This document shows positions 35,118 through 46,080 of a stretch of DNA of 64,000 nucleotides, piece by piece. The DNA is taken from contig WNNJ02002966.1 of assembly GCA_012934845.2 (NCBI GenBank), forward strand, positions 1 to 64,000, in the 5' to 3' direction. Source of the stretch: Pomphorhynchus laevis. Taxonomy: Eukaryota > Acanthocephala > Palaeacanthocephala > Echinorhynchida > Pomphorhynchidae. The notes under the pieces were generated by a model, which saw only the letters and a program-made list of their open reading frames with translations, did no database searches and was not told the DNA's origin. How positions within the stretch are numbered: the first letter of the stretch is position 1; each line of letters begins with the position of its first letter. Both the position numbers and the translations under genes were made by a program.

Positions 35118-35164
35118 TGCAAGACGACATCACGTTTCGGCTTTGAGAAGCCTCATCAGTTGCA
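35118..35164 (-). ncRNA. Hammerhead ribozyme, type I, apparently intact
   Basis: On the minus strand: stem I TGCAA (35164-35160) with TTGCA (35122-35118); core CTGATGA (35159-35153); stem II GGCTT-CTCA-AAGCC, five perfect pairs; GAAA; stem III of three pairs (ACG/CGT, including A15.1-U16.1) around a 6-nt loop; then GTC (35125-35123) with predicted cleavage after C at 35123. All universally conserved nucleotides are present. The very short stem III is typical of metazoan hammerheads in Penelope-like elements and satellites. A 12-bp inverted repeat (35062-35073, 35289-35300) brackets it. Confidence 0.88.
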
Positions 35165-35370
35165 GCACATACAATGAATACACATGAAAGACATACTATA
35201 TATAAATATCAAAAAGAATTCGCTATATGCTAATTGCATGACGTAGCTTGCTCTTTTGAAGTCAATGCAATGCAGTGAATTCTTTTCAGTGTAATAGACA
35301 TCAGCGAGATCACTAAATGACCAATATCATAAATTACAAAGGAAACAGCACCGAAGCCTGGGATTCACGT

Positions 35371-35917
35371 TTATGCCTCCTCACCAGGAAAACAGTGATT
35401 TATTTATGAGTATACCATTATGTGTATTAGGGCAGGTGTAACAACAAATTATATTTTATTTATTTGTACACTTGAAATTGTCCCTGCAATACAGCATTTC
35501 TGTTAAAAGGAATTTGTTGCCTGATACATGGTCAAACTGCAATACGCACTGCCATACACAGAGCTTATGCTAAATCCCCTATGATGATTCCGATTAAGGG
35601 TAGTTCTGCTTTTCGAGCTTTAAACACTGTTTAAGCGTGTGTTAAGGTGCCTATGGATGATTATTGAAGTCAAGGTACTGATGAGCTCCGTTAGAGCGAA
35701 ATGCGTCTACCATTGTTGAAGTTTGTCGTCAGATATAGGATGACAGTGCATACGTAGCGAGTTTGAATATTGCGAGAATAATTCGGTTCTATTTCTTGGT
35801 CTGATAAGGATATATAGAATGCTGCGTGGTGTTCATGTCTCCTCATAAGAAAAACAGTGATTTATTTATGAGTACATCATTGAGTGTCCCAGTGCAGGTG
35901 TAACAACAAATTATATA
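35371..35917 (+). repeat. Direct repeat pair (about 85 bp, 461 bp apart) around a hammerhead
   Basis: 35371-35455 and 35832-35916 share AACAGTGATTTATTTATGAG and CAGGTGTAACAACAAATTAT. The hammerhead at 35671-35715 lies between them, repeating the arrangement seen at 29.4 and 31.1 kb: a little over one tandem unit. Confidence 0.8.
35671..35715 (+). ncRNA. Hammerhead ribozyme, type I, apparently intact
   Basis: Stem I CAAGGTA (35671-35677) pairs with TACC-A-TTG (35708-35715; one bulged A). Core CTGATGA 35678-35684. Stem II GCTC-CGTTA-GAGC (35685-35697), four perfect pairs with the canonical closing G-C. GAAA 35698-35701. Minimal stem III (A-U plus a U-G wobble) leads to GTC 35705-35707, with predicted cleavage after 35707. 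Every core nucleotide matches the consensus. The minimal stem III suggests it may work best as a dimer, as proposed for similar metazoan hammerheads. Confidence 0.85.
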
Positions 35918-35939
35918 TAAGATCTTATTGATCTTAAAT

Positions 35940-38900
35940 TTCAATTTTAAATTTTTACTTGATATCTTATAACAATTATTTATTATTATTTATTATTTAA
36001 TTATTTAAATTTTATAAATATTATAAAATACGTAGGCACAATTAGCTAATCTGATTAAATGTTTAATTTATATTTAATTTAAAATATTAAATATTTAATT
36101 TATTACTTGTATTTGATATATTCTCTGTTATACGCTTCCGCTTCCTCGTATCCAAATAATCTTGGTGAACTTTATAGTTTTGAATGTATATAAGGAAATG
36201 AAACTAAGTTGGTTCTCTCTGTTAGTCATCTCACGTATGAAAATCGGTTAAAGACACTAATGTATTATTCATTCATTAAGCACTCATGATGATTGATCTG
36301 TATTTAGAATGGAACAATATCCATGATTGTAATCACCTCTAAAGGATGTTTTAGAACTAAGGGAGTAGTCTTCATTATGTGGCCATTCTTGGATGTTGAA
36401 GACAAATAGATTTAATCGAACTCGAATTAGATGTCTCCGTCGACGTGTTATTCAAACGTGGAATAGTATTTCCTAAGAAACCGTATCGACAAAAAGAATT
36501 TCAAAATTTAAGAACAGATTGAACGTTGACCCGGAAATAAGGATCCTCAAGACACTATATAATTAATTGACATTCAAACTATTTAATTTTATTTGTATTT
36601 TTAATAATATATTTATAATATTATAACTAATATGATTACTCATTCGTGTGTTTATTGATCGAACAGGAGAGAGTTAAATAATGTGTTAAACATTTGGTCA
36701 ATTTTTCGATGCCTACTGCAATGATGAAACAGAACAAAGTAAAATATATTTGTTGAAGACGAGATGCAAATAATCTAAGGATTTCGTTTCAGCAAAACGA
36801 GGATAAAAACGTAGGGAATATTATATGCAATATGTATTATTTAATTTATGCATAATGCGTATTATGTGGGGTACAATTTGTCGGTGAGGTGTCTTCCCGA
36901 TTGTCCTAATTTTATAGTATTAACTCCAAATATTCACCAAATTTTAAAATTTCAAACCTTAATACGGTTTTAATAAATTGGATTAGAAGTGAAACATAAA
37001 TTAGCTAAAGTGAATAATTAAATTTTTTACTCTAATAGAAGAACAAACTCAGAAAAGTAGTATTGAAAGTGATCCAATAAAAGGTACACGGTGAGATGTT
37101 GTCGGTAATCACATGCACACTAGTGATATCGAAAAGATATACAATCTACAACTGAAAGAATTTGAAAAGGGATAGGGAAGAGAGGGGGTAATTTCGAACT
37201 TTTCGGACTGATAAATGGTAGAGCACCAGAATAAAGAATATACAGTGATCAGGGTAAGACTATTGAAAGTCTTTGGAAATATTATCATGAAGGGTTTATT
37301 GGTATTTATAAATTTCTTAACGGTCTTGAAAACACAATTAAAATTGATATTTGAATTTTTATATTTATTCGTTAACTTCACTTTATTAAAAAATGCAGTC
37401 ACAAAATTTTTGACTATTGGGAATTATAACTATCGCTACTGAACCGATGGTGATACATAAAAGTTTTTAGGTTAATATTGAATTACAAAGGTGTTATAAA
37501 CTCAATCGATGAGCTTTATTTAACATAAATCTTTAAGTAAATATTTAGTAATCCATAAGTTATAAATGCCTACTTTTAGAACAATCTTCCTCGCTAAAAT
37601 TGTAATCAGTCAAATAAGACGGTATGCTTCGAATTACTTTTGAACGTTCCAAATTTTTGTCAGGGTGCGGTATATTGATGGGGTGTTGCAAATTTGATTT
37701 TGGAGATGATGCTTGTATAGGTTTTCTAGATTCTATTCTGGGTATTTGGTTTTCGTGGTAAGACCGTTACTACACTGAATAGAATACTAGTCCTGGTCAG
37801 AAAACTTATGTGAATTATTGACGCAATTTTTGGAAGAACGAAAATTTACATTGGGAGCTATACTATGAGATGATTCCTTATTATTGTTTAATCCAGATTC
37901 TCCGACTGACAAACTTTCATGTCCTTAAAGATCCAGCTGATGCATTTATGAATTTCTTAATTGTCTTGAAAACGCCATTAAAATTGATATTTGAATTTTT
38001 ATATTTATTCGTTAACTTCACTTTCCTTATTAAAAAATGCAGTCAAACAATTTTTGGACTATTGGGAATTATAACTATCGCTACTGAACCGATGGTGGAA
38101 CATATAAGTTTTTAGGTAATCACAATAATAAAATAAAGGTGAAGAAATTTTACAACAATAGAATTGTTGAAATTTTAAACAACGAAAAGTAAAAAATGGT
38201 CAGACAATTGATGACCGCATATTCAAGCGGAAAAAGCACAGATCATAATTATCAAACTCCATGATGTCCACTTTCAGAAGGCCAAAACAAATGAAATTCA
38301 TGACTTTTAAGATAATTGCTGATCTGCTATTATGTACAGTCAGGGTTCTTTTAATCTCATCTTACAAGTTTTGTAACATTTCATTAAGGTCGCAAAATGT
38401 CAAATCAATATTACTTTTGAAGTGGCAAGAAAATATAGGCGATAATTAAACTCGAGAATTCAAAATCGGCTTTCAAAGATGCTTTTAAATGAGTTTTGTT
38501 ATCGGGGAGCTAAGCGACTTGATAAGATGACATAAGAATTAACATAAGTATAAGACAAATAATAGTATTAAGGAAGTTCATTTAAATGGTTAGCTGTATA
38601 TAGGTATAGTTTTGTCTTTATTCACCTAGAATCGTAATCTATATTAGATCTTCCCAGATTCAAGTCGTAAAAATAGGTAAAGCCTCAAAGTGAAATTAAA
38701 AACTTACGTGATTAGTTTAAGAATAACAGTCTTGGAGATGGATTATATTTTGGGATATCCAAAAACAAGATTGTTAACACTTGATCGTAACAGATTATTG
38801 TAATTATTAATAATCTGATAAGTATTATTATACCACTGCTGCCTCTCCGAGCTGGGCGGAAAAAATACAGATTAGAAATTGTACAATGTTGTACAGAGAT
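35940..38900. other. Intergenic DNA with a 165-bp direct duplication
   Basis: No gene is convincing. About 37300-37470 recurs at 37945-38117 with few changes. Open stretches over it (both strands) are short and AT-biased. About 37560-37750 has a stop-free minus-strand run (RSIPSYLTDYN) with a retroelement flavour, too short to assign. Confidence 0.5.
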
Positions 38901-38919
38901 CGAAACTAATCAGAAAATA

Positions 38920-38924
38920 ATGCA
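38920..38924. repeat. Target-site duplication (left) of the Ty3/gypsy element
   Basis: ATGCA here is repeated exactly at 42862-42866 beyond the other LTR; 5 bp is usual for this superfamily. Confidence 0.85.
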
Positions 38925-39022
38925 TGTGATAACCAGAGAGAATAAATGGCTTTTATTCGCGAATCTACAAATAGTAGGTAAAGTTAAATATAAATGATAA
39001 AGTAATTAAATGTGATACCACA
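38925..39022 (-). repeat. 3' LTR (98 bp) of the Ty3/gypsy element
   Basis: It begins TGTGGTATCACA and ends GTTATCACA on the minus strand, so TG...CA with extended terminal similarity. It matches the other LTR except at about three positions. An AATAAA lies inside. The internal reading block ends one base from it. Confidence 0.9.
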
Positions 39023-39023
39023 T

Positions 39024-41865
39024 TCATCCCATGTGATAGTTTTGGAAGTATGCAGGACTTCTTCGACTTCTTGTACTTCGTCGGTAGAATTCTCTAGTTG
39101 TCACGGGATGATGGTTTGCCTCAGGAATTGATGTCCTCTTTGAACTCAAGTTCATATCGATATTGTCAGTGGCATCATATTGCTTTCCGTTATTGTTATC
39201 ATCTTCATAGTCTGGCTGGTTCCTATTGAAGCTATCTTGACAGTCGTCATCCTCGTCCCTTGACAATCCCGAACTACGAATATCCGAACTATCTGGATCC
39301 TTGTAAATGGAGGTTTCCGAAGGATAACGAGATAGGTGTCGAGTTGAAATATTTGCTTGTTTCCCAGATGGAAGTTCGATATGAGCCGTGTTTGGATTCG
39401 CGTTTATCAGTTTAGCTTTGAGCAATTTATCGTCGTATTTGTCGTGTTTGTAGAAGTTTCGCACGAATACAGATCCGGGACGACGGAGCCATTCTGGTAA
39501 ATTGAATTAATGGGCGTCTAGAGAAGTTGAAGATTCGATCATGAGGTGTCGAGCCAGTTGAGGTGCATAATAGTCCTCGAATAGATTGAAGGCTTTCAGC
39601 GAGGACCGTTTCCCAAGCAGCAACCGGACGATTGTAGTCTCTAAGCCGCAAAAGTACAGCGCTCCATAATATACCATTATAGCGTTCGATCTGTCCGTTG
39701 TCTAACGGATTGTACGGAGAAGAGTGACTTGCTACCGTGCCAATACTCTCCAGATAATCAGAGAATTCTTTCGACATGAAGGATGACCCGCGATCGGAAT
39801 GTACAAATTCAGGTGGACCAAATATTGTCACTATACCACGCAGGCAATTTATCACTGTTTGAGCGGACATATCACGGCATGCAAATCCAAAGGGATAACG
39901 AGAATATTCATCGACGGCTGTAAACAAATATGTCTTGCCTGATGAACTGGGCAAAGGACCTTTGAAGTCAAGTGAAATTCTTTCGAAAGGTCGTGTCGCT
40001 CTGATGAGGGCAGTTTTTGGAGGCTTGAAGAAGTTTGGTTTCAACAACGAACAGGTAACGCAATGAGATACAACATAACGAACGTCTTCAGTGCTATATG
40101 GAAGTTGATTTGATTGAACGAAGTGATACAAACGATTGACTCCTGGGTGGCAAAGCGTAGCGTGAAGTTCATAAAGAAGCTTGAGATCTTTCTGTTTGTT
40201 AAAGTAACCGCAACTTGAAGTACAAATATCCCTAGACATTGAGTCGGCCGCATAATTCAACTTTCCAGGCCGGTAAAGTATACAATATTTGAACTCAGAT
40301 AGATCGAGACGCCATCTTTGCACTTTTTCATTTTTAATTTTACTCTTATGATTCCTGTTAAATATGAATGAAACTGACCTTTGATCCGTTAGAACATTGA
40401 AAGTTCGTCCAGACAAATAGTGCCTCCAGTATCGCAATGCTTCAACGATGGCAAGGGCCTCTTTCTCAATAGCGGAATGTCCAACGACACTCTTACTAAG
40501 TGTATGCGAATAAAATGCGACGGATTTGTTATCCTGCGTTAATACAGCACCGATAGCATAAAGGGATGCGTCAGTCTCTACTGTAAATGTCTTATTGAAA
40601 TCAATGGGTGTTAGAGTAGCTGAAATAATACAATCACGAATTATCTCAAATGAGCGATTTGCTGCAGGTGTAATAGGAAATATCGTGGTTTCAGCTAACG
40701 GACGAATCTGCGACGAAAAATTTTGAATCCATTTGGAATAATGTGAGAAAAGGTCGACAATTCTTCGCAGTTGACGTTTATTTTGAGGTACCTGCAGTTC
40801 TCGCAAAGGTGAGACACGATTAGGATCAGGCCGTTTAATACCACTACCAACTTGATATCCCAGAATATTGATCGTCGTTTTATTAATCATACATTTCGAT
40901 TCATTTAGTGTTATTCGGTACCTAAAAGCAACTTCACGAAACTTGGCCATATTTGTATCATGTTCTTGCTGTGTTTTGCCGCACACAATGATATCGTCGA
41001 GGTATGAATAGGTGCCGGTTAAGTTTTCTTTCTCTATGATCTCGTTGATTATTTGCTGGAAGGCGGCTACAGCATTCGTGAGTCCAAAAGGCATACGCTG
41101 AAATTGATAGAGTTGACCATCTGCCTCGAATGCGGTCAAGAATTTTTCGTTTGCTCGCAAAGGAACTTGATGGTAAGCACTTTTTAAATCGAGGGTGCTA
41201 AACACGTTATTGGACGATATGGTGTCGATCAGGTCGTCAATTCGGGGCATGGGATAAGCGTCGAGGACCGTGAATCTATTTACGGTCTGCGAGTAATCTA
41301 CTACTAGACGACGACGTCCTTCTCTGTTTACAATAAGAACTTGCGCACGCCACGGTGAGCGACTGCGCTCGATGATGCCTTCGGACAACATCCGTTTTAC
41401 TTCCGAAGCAATAAAGCGGCGATCTTCGATATTACGGCGCCGGGACGGAATTGCTGCAGGTTTCCAGTTTTTAAAATCGTCTGAAAATAACGACGGTATA
41501 TCGATTTCCATGCTCGATAGTTGCCCAATGGTTAATGTTTCTTGCTTAGCATTTCCTCGAAGTCGAATGGAAACACTTGAATGCAAGCGCAGGAATGGAT
41601 GACCAAGTATGAGATCACGACAAAGATGAGGCATGACGAAGCATTGAATGTCAGTATAGTTTCGGTCACAGTAAGATATCGGTAATACGCATCGTTCATT
41701 GCATACGGATGTAAATGATGAATTAGCCATGGAAATCCTAACACAACAAGATTCTGTAGGAATACCTAGTTTTCGAATAACTGATGAATCGACAAAGTTG
41801 GAAGAGCTCCCTGTATCGATAAGAGCATCCAGCTGTTGTGTTCCAACGCGAACTTGTACCGTCAT
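39024..41865 (-). mobile_element. pol region: protease, RT, RNase H, integrase
   Basis: In order: retropepsin (DTGSS near the start), reverse transcriptase (FQRMPFGLTNA, YLDD), RNase H (VETDAS), integrase with HHCC zinc-binding site (HPGVNRLYHF, then CVTCSLLK) and DDE core (LDFKGPLP, SDRGSSF, NPLDNGQIERYNG), and an acidic C-terminal tail (39464-39024). The tail ends one base before the 3' LTR. Catalytic motifs of all four enzymes are recognisable. Confidence 0.9.
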
Positions 41866-41958
41866 GTCGTCAAGTTTAGATGCATCACCATTTGCATTTT
41901 GACAGGATATGATATTAAGTGATTCACAGTCGGACGCGTATGGTCAAGTACTACGATT

Positions 41959-42744
41959 TTATTTTCGTCGAGATCGAAGCAACTTAGTTCGACAAACTTT
42001 TTCGTAGTGTCCACGTTTTAAGCAGAATGAACATTCAGCATCCCGGGCTGGACAACGATTTCGTGTATGCATAATTCCACCACAAAAGTAGCACCTTTTC
42101 TTGTTGATCTTTTGAGCTACGGCAATAGATTCTTCACTTTCAGAAATATCAGTATTTCCTTTTGAACCTTTGGTTTCCCTTAAGGCATTTACTGTGAATT
42201 CGTATGTGTGTCGATATTCGTTTGATTGAGTTTGAGCTGCTTCAATCGTTCGAGCGACTTGATAAGCTTTCTCTTTGTCGATGTCATTAGTCTCGAGTAT
42301 GCGTTGACGAATTTCGTTCGATTGTAAACCCGTAATAAATGAATCGCAAATAAGAATATCGCGCAGCTCCTTAGCTTTCACATCTTTGAAGGTGCATTGT
42401 CGCGCAAGTGTTTCAAGACGATCCACATAGTTAGATATCGATTCATCGAGAGTTTGTCGTGCAGAACACAGTAGGTGTCGTTTGTAAACCGAATTTGTAG
42501 ATTTTATGAATGCTTTGTCGAGGACATCCATTGCTGAATCATAATCCAGACACTCGTCAATCTTGTCGAATAATTGAGCGGAAATTGAGATTTCCAGGAG
42601 ATCAAGTTTGTCATCTTGTGAAACCATTTTGATGCGTTTGATAAATGTTTCGAAGCGATATCGCCAGTGACGCCATTCGCGTTCTGCTTCAGGACAGTCT
42701 GTCGTTAGTTTGAGTGTATCCGGCTTGAACAGAGTATCCATCAA
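41959..42744 (-). mobile_element. gag region with two zinc knuckles
   Basis: A 261-residue block. An N-terminal capsid-like part (RHWRYRFETFIKR, then SISNYVDRLETLARQC) is followed by two CX2CX4HX4C knuckles near the C-terminus. It starts 19 bp inside the 5' LTR. Family knowledge: such Gag proteins form particles and bind RNA through the knuckles. Confidence 0.88.
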
Positions 42745-42748
42745 GACA

Positions 42749-42803
42749 ATTCGTGAATAAAATTGTGATAACTAGAGAGAATGAATGGCTTTTATTCACG
42801 AAT
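42749..42803 (-). promoter_or_regulatory. Candidate self-primer: leader complementary to the 5' LTR
   Basis: The 14 bases one position inside the 5' LTR (42762-42749) are exactly complementary to 14 bases within that LTR (42803-42790). No match to a tRNA 3' end (TGG start) is seen at this site. Tf1/sushi elements prime by folding the mRNA 5' end onto such a site. If so here, transcription would start near 42803, splitting the LTR into about 58 bp U3 and 40 bp R-U5. Inference. Confidence 0.6.
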
Positions 42804-42861
42804 CTACAAATAGTAGGTAAAGTTAAATATAAATGATAAAGTAATTAAATGTGATACCACA
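42764..42861 (-). repeat. 5' LTR (98 bp) of the Ty3/gypsy element
   Basis: Same ends as the 3' LTR. 98 bp is exceptionally short; LTRs of this superfamily usually run to several hundred bp. The right target duplicate ATGCA follows at 42862-42866. Confidence 0.9.
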
Positions 42862-42904
42862 ATGCACCTAGAAGATAAAGTCACATAGTTAAATATTATT
42901 ACAT

Positions 42905-43400
42905 TATTCCTACGAAGCGTCTTCTTCGATTTCTCTGAGGTCGTTTTGGCAATCCGATTGGAAATACTTATTTGCCAATCCTTTAGCCTCTGCAATCCAC
43001 TCCATATGTATTTGGCCCGTCCGTAATCGACATTGAGAGAACATATATCGTGCAGCAGCAATATGTATCGGTTGATCAAAATGTTTAGACAGGACGGTCA
43101 CTATGTCAATAAACGAAATGTTATCGCTCATAAATTGAGGTTGCAGTTTGGATAAGAGTTGGTATAATTCTGTTCCGCAGCTGGACAGTAAAATTTGTTT
43201 ACTTGCTGCTCACAGCTGATACCATTGCCAATAACATGTGTTTGAATTGTCCCAGATAATCACACCAATTGTCGACTGACATGTCAAACTGCTTGAATTA
43301 TAATGTCGTTGAATTTCCCATTCGTCCCATTAACCCCAACAGTTGTCTTTGAAAAACCATATTCTGTTGCCATAGTTGACGTACCAGACTTTCGTCTCCG
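42905..43400 (-). mobile_element. Older gag fragment of another LTR element
   Basis: 42910-43131 reads like a Ty3/gypsy Gag capsid segment (IVTVLSKHFDQP, then ARYMFSQCRLRTGQ and WIAEAKGLANKYF). Upstream, about 43390-43200, there are weaker Gag-like words (FKQFDMSVDNW). No pol or LTR was found. It is a broken fossil, probably part of the site the younger element entered. Confidence 0.55.
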
Positions 43401-43439
43401 AGCTTAACATGCTCATTGGAAAAACATGCTCATATGGAG

Positions 43440-44770
43440 CCACTTAATCTCTCCAACTAATCCTGCCTTGGTGTAACTTCAAGAGAATGGACTTTTCTGT
43501 TACAGATATCCTTAACTCCTGGGGACCACTCCCGGGCACCTCCAAATCCCACGCGCCACTCTCCACTCGTGTCTGTCAGCTTTTGACATTCAGTCAGAGA
43601 AAGGAGGTCGCCACCACAATGCTATTAGCCTCCCCGTCCGACATAGCGGACATCAACATCAGCCGTCGAGTTTCTTTTATCTAAAAAGAGATTAATCACT
43701 TGTCCTAAAGATCTGCGGCCCATCTCGATTCAAAACGCCTTGATATCCATCTACGAGAAAGTGCTTGCGCGTGGAATCCGCGTTCATTTATGTAGGCGTA
43801 GTTTGATCCGACCGAGTTTTCATGGGTTTGTCAAAGGGCGCTCGGTCCATTTAGCAATTGGTAAAGTGCATCAGTTTTGTCAGGATAATAGTCATCAGCT
43901 TGCTGTGGCTGTTTTTCTTGATTTTTCAGCTGCATTTGACCGGATCTCCATTCCCTTCGTTATCTCCTCTCTCAGGTCCCTCGGATTGCATGCGAGAATT
44001 GTTAACAGGGTGGAGATATTGCTGTACACCAAACGGTTCTACTATAAAGACGACCCTGATGCGCGTTATTTCTACCCTATTACGAGTGTACCTCAAGGAT
44101 CCCCACTTTCGCCTATCTTATATCTTGCTGCATCCATAGTACAATTCGAGAATTTTAAACGTGATCAACATCTAGTGGTATATGCTGATGATACCACAGC
44201 CTTGTTCTCTTGACGCAGGTGCATAGATGTAATCTCTGACATCAGCCGTTTCTTTTTAAGATTAAAAGATCAGTTGCCCCATCCATTCTTATTTTAAACT
44301 CCTCTAAATCGCAGATGGTAGTCTTTCATGGCGTCCCTGCACCAAAACGAAACTTAAAAGACTAGCACTCTCTGCACTCTCCTCCACTCTGCAGCATCAA
44401 CCACTCCCCATCTTCACGAGTCGAGTAAAATATCTGGGGTTCACAGTTACGGTGAATTGGTCGGCGAAAGCTGATCTGGATAGACTTAAACGTATCCTGA
44501 GGAAAGCTAGGTGGACTCTGAAGCGGGCCCAGCATCTGTCATTGAATGGGATAACCCAAGTGCGCCTCTGGGTACTTGGGCTATCTCGGGATTAGTCGTC
44601 TTCTCATGAGGACATCACCCAGAACAAAGACTAAGGTTTCTCATACTCCTCATCTCGAGATTACCAGCCATAGTCCGCCTTGACTGGACTCTTAGGTGTG
44701 TGAGAGACTCCGAATGGTTCAGGCGAGGGGCTCAGATCCCTCTGGACCTGAAGCCATAAAGATAAGTTAA
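43440..44770 (+). mobile_element. LINE RT fragment (best copy of the 17-18 kb family)
   Basis: 43740-44213 encodes RT blocks: GFVKGRSVHLAIGKVHQF, AVFLDFSAAFDRI (motif A), PQGSPLSPILY (motif B) and YADDTTALFS (catalytic YADD intact). Upstream 43460-43690 is the linker; downstream to about 44770 is the thumb and C-terminal region with stops. Without the endonuclease it is 5'-truncated. Motifs suggest the R1/I/Jockey assemblage. 60182-60480 is an antisense relative of its 44300-44660 part. Confidence 0.82.
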
Positions 44771-45323
44771 AGATTTCAAAATGCACTTCTTGAACGGCTT
44801 CTATTTAAAGTTGTCTGTTGCATGTTTTTGTTTTTATCGGTTATATAGTTATTAGCAAAACCCTTATTTATTTACATATGTATCTGTATGAGAAGCTAGC
44901 AAGGGCGAATCAGCAGTTCCATTTCCCATGCGTTGTAAATAATATTTAAATAAATTGTAATGATATCAGACTCTCGAGGAGCTTTATTTAAATTTCTGAA
45001 ACAAATAATAAACGTTACATATGGAATATATCACAGTATTCAAGATATGATAATAATGAACCGCATAATAAATCCTGAACCAAAAATCTAAGAAAATAGT
45101 AATTAATTAATCCGTTCATTGTTTGTTCACAAACCAACTGTCACTCTTTGATATTCAAAACATTCTGTTACTTTAATGACAATCTTTGAGTTAATTATAT
45201 CGACTCATTCGATATTTGATAAAATATCGAAATTGTTGAACACTATTTTAAAATTATACCTTAACATTTTCTATTTTAAATTGTTGAGAGAGATTGTAAA
45301 ACAACAACCAATTTAGATAGAAA
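44771..45323. other. Upstream region of the POP5-like gene
   Basis: AT-rich, no element recognised. It should hold the promoter of the gene at 45324, but no box is convincing. Confidence 0.5.
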
Positions 45324-45692
45324 ATGCGAATCAAACGAAGATATTTGGTTTACGATGTGTACTCAATGTCGGATAAAAGTGAACTGCAGCTATGCGATGA
45401 AATGCCATCACCAGATGATATCATGGCATCCATTCTAAGTGTCATAAAAAAGTTATGGGGAGAACAGGGATTAGCCGCAATGGGGACTACGAATACGAAA
45501 ATTGCCTATATGCGTAGTGGGCGTTTAGTTTTGCAAGTTGCGCGCTCAGAGCATAAACGATTGCAAACAGCTTTATTTTTCCTGAAGAGTATTAACGATC
45601 GGAAAATATCTCTTAGATGTGTCCACTTATCAGGCAGTTTTAGGCAAGCAAAAATGTTTATGTACCATGAAGGATGTATGCGATCTGTGTAA
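45324..45692 (+). CDS. POP5: RNase P/MRP subunit, POP5/RPP14 family
   Basis: 122 residues, one exon. The start MRIKRRYLVYDV matches the conserved VR(F/L)KxRYLL opening of POP5. A central IKKLWGEQGLAAM segment followed by TKIAYMRSGRLVLQVAR fits the family's GxxG/strand region, and VHLSGSFRQAKMFM fits the conserved V(K/H)xSGTIR(K/T)xxxF motif near the C-terminus. In the nucleus, POP5 helps the RNA subunit of RNase P (tRNA 5' processing) and RNase MRP. The acidic C-terminal tail of many homologues is absent, so this is a short form. It is flanked by LINE remnants yet open, which supports function. RPP14 is the alternative within the same family. Confidence 0.75.
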   Translation: MRIKRRYLVYDVYSMSDKSELQLCDEMPSPDDIMASILSVIKKLWGEQGLAAMGTTNTKIAYMRSGRLVLQVARSEHKRLQTALFFLKSINDRKISLRCVHLSGSFRQAKMFMYHEGCMRSV

Positions 45693-45829
45693 CTACTTTG
45701 TGAGAAAATAAATTCTGTAATTGTTGTTTGGTAAAAAACGAAAGTTGATAAGGCAACTACTATTCAGTTATAATCATCATTTCTTTGATTACAGTAAAAG
45801 TAATCTTCCTCATCAAAATTATTTAAAAT

Positions 45830-46080
45830 ATCTTGTTCGTCCCCATCGCCATCGAAATAACAGGGACTCCCCCAGCGCATCTACCATTTTGAGGCAGCTT
45901 GTTTTGAGGTTGTAGTGGACAACATGAGATAAACGCGCATTCAGCTGTTTCATGTAACGAATCAGCGCAGCCGTACCATGAGGGAATAGAGCATCCTTTT
46001 TTGGGTCGGCTCCAGATCCCTTCCTAGGAAGCTACCTTCGTTGACGATTTCTATACATCAATTTGACAATTGATCTATTC
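45830..46080 (+). mobile_element. LINE C-terminal scrap
   Basis: Closely follows the sequence of 63295-63540 (same order of LRQLVLRL / LRQLGLRL, KRA, FM.RI), with stops and small deletions. It is a dead C-terminal piece of a LINE polyprotein. Confidence 0.65.

Larger units (their letters stand above)
38925..42861 (-). mobile_element. Compact Ty3/gypsy LTR retrotransposon, near whole
   Basis: The element is 3937 bp, with two 98-bp LTRs and an exact 5-bp target duplication (ATGCA). Parts on the minus strand: LTR, 19-bp leader, gag (42744-41959), pol with protease, RT, RNase H and integrase (from 41865 to 39024). The two-knuckle Gag and pol order suggest the Mag/CsRn1 side of the superfamily; this is a guess from memory. 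LTRs differ at about 3 of 98 positions, so insertion is fairly recent. It looks close to whole, with at most about two interruptions between reading blocks. It sits in or beside an older gag fragment (42905-43400). Confidence 0.92.

Noticed and set aside
37109-38115. Two similar open frames over the 165-bp duplication as a gene pair
   Set aside because: They are hydrophobic, AT-driven frames on both strands that merely reflect the DNA duplication.
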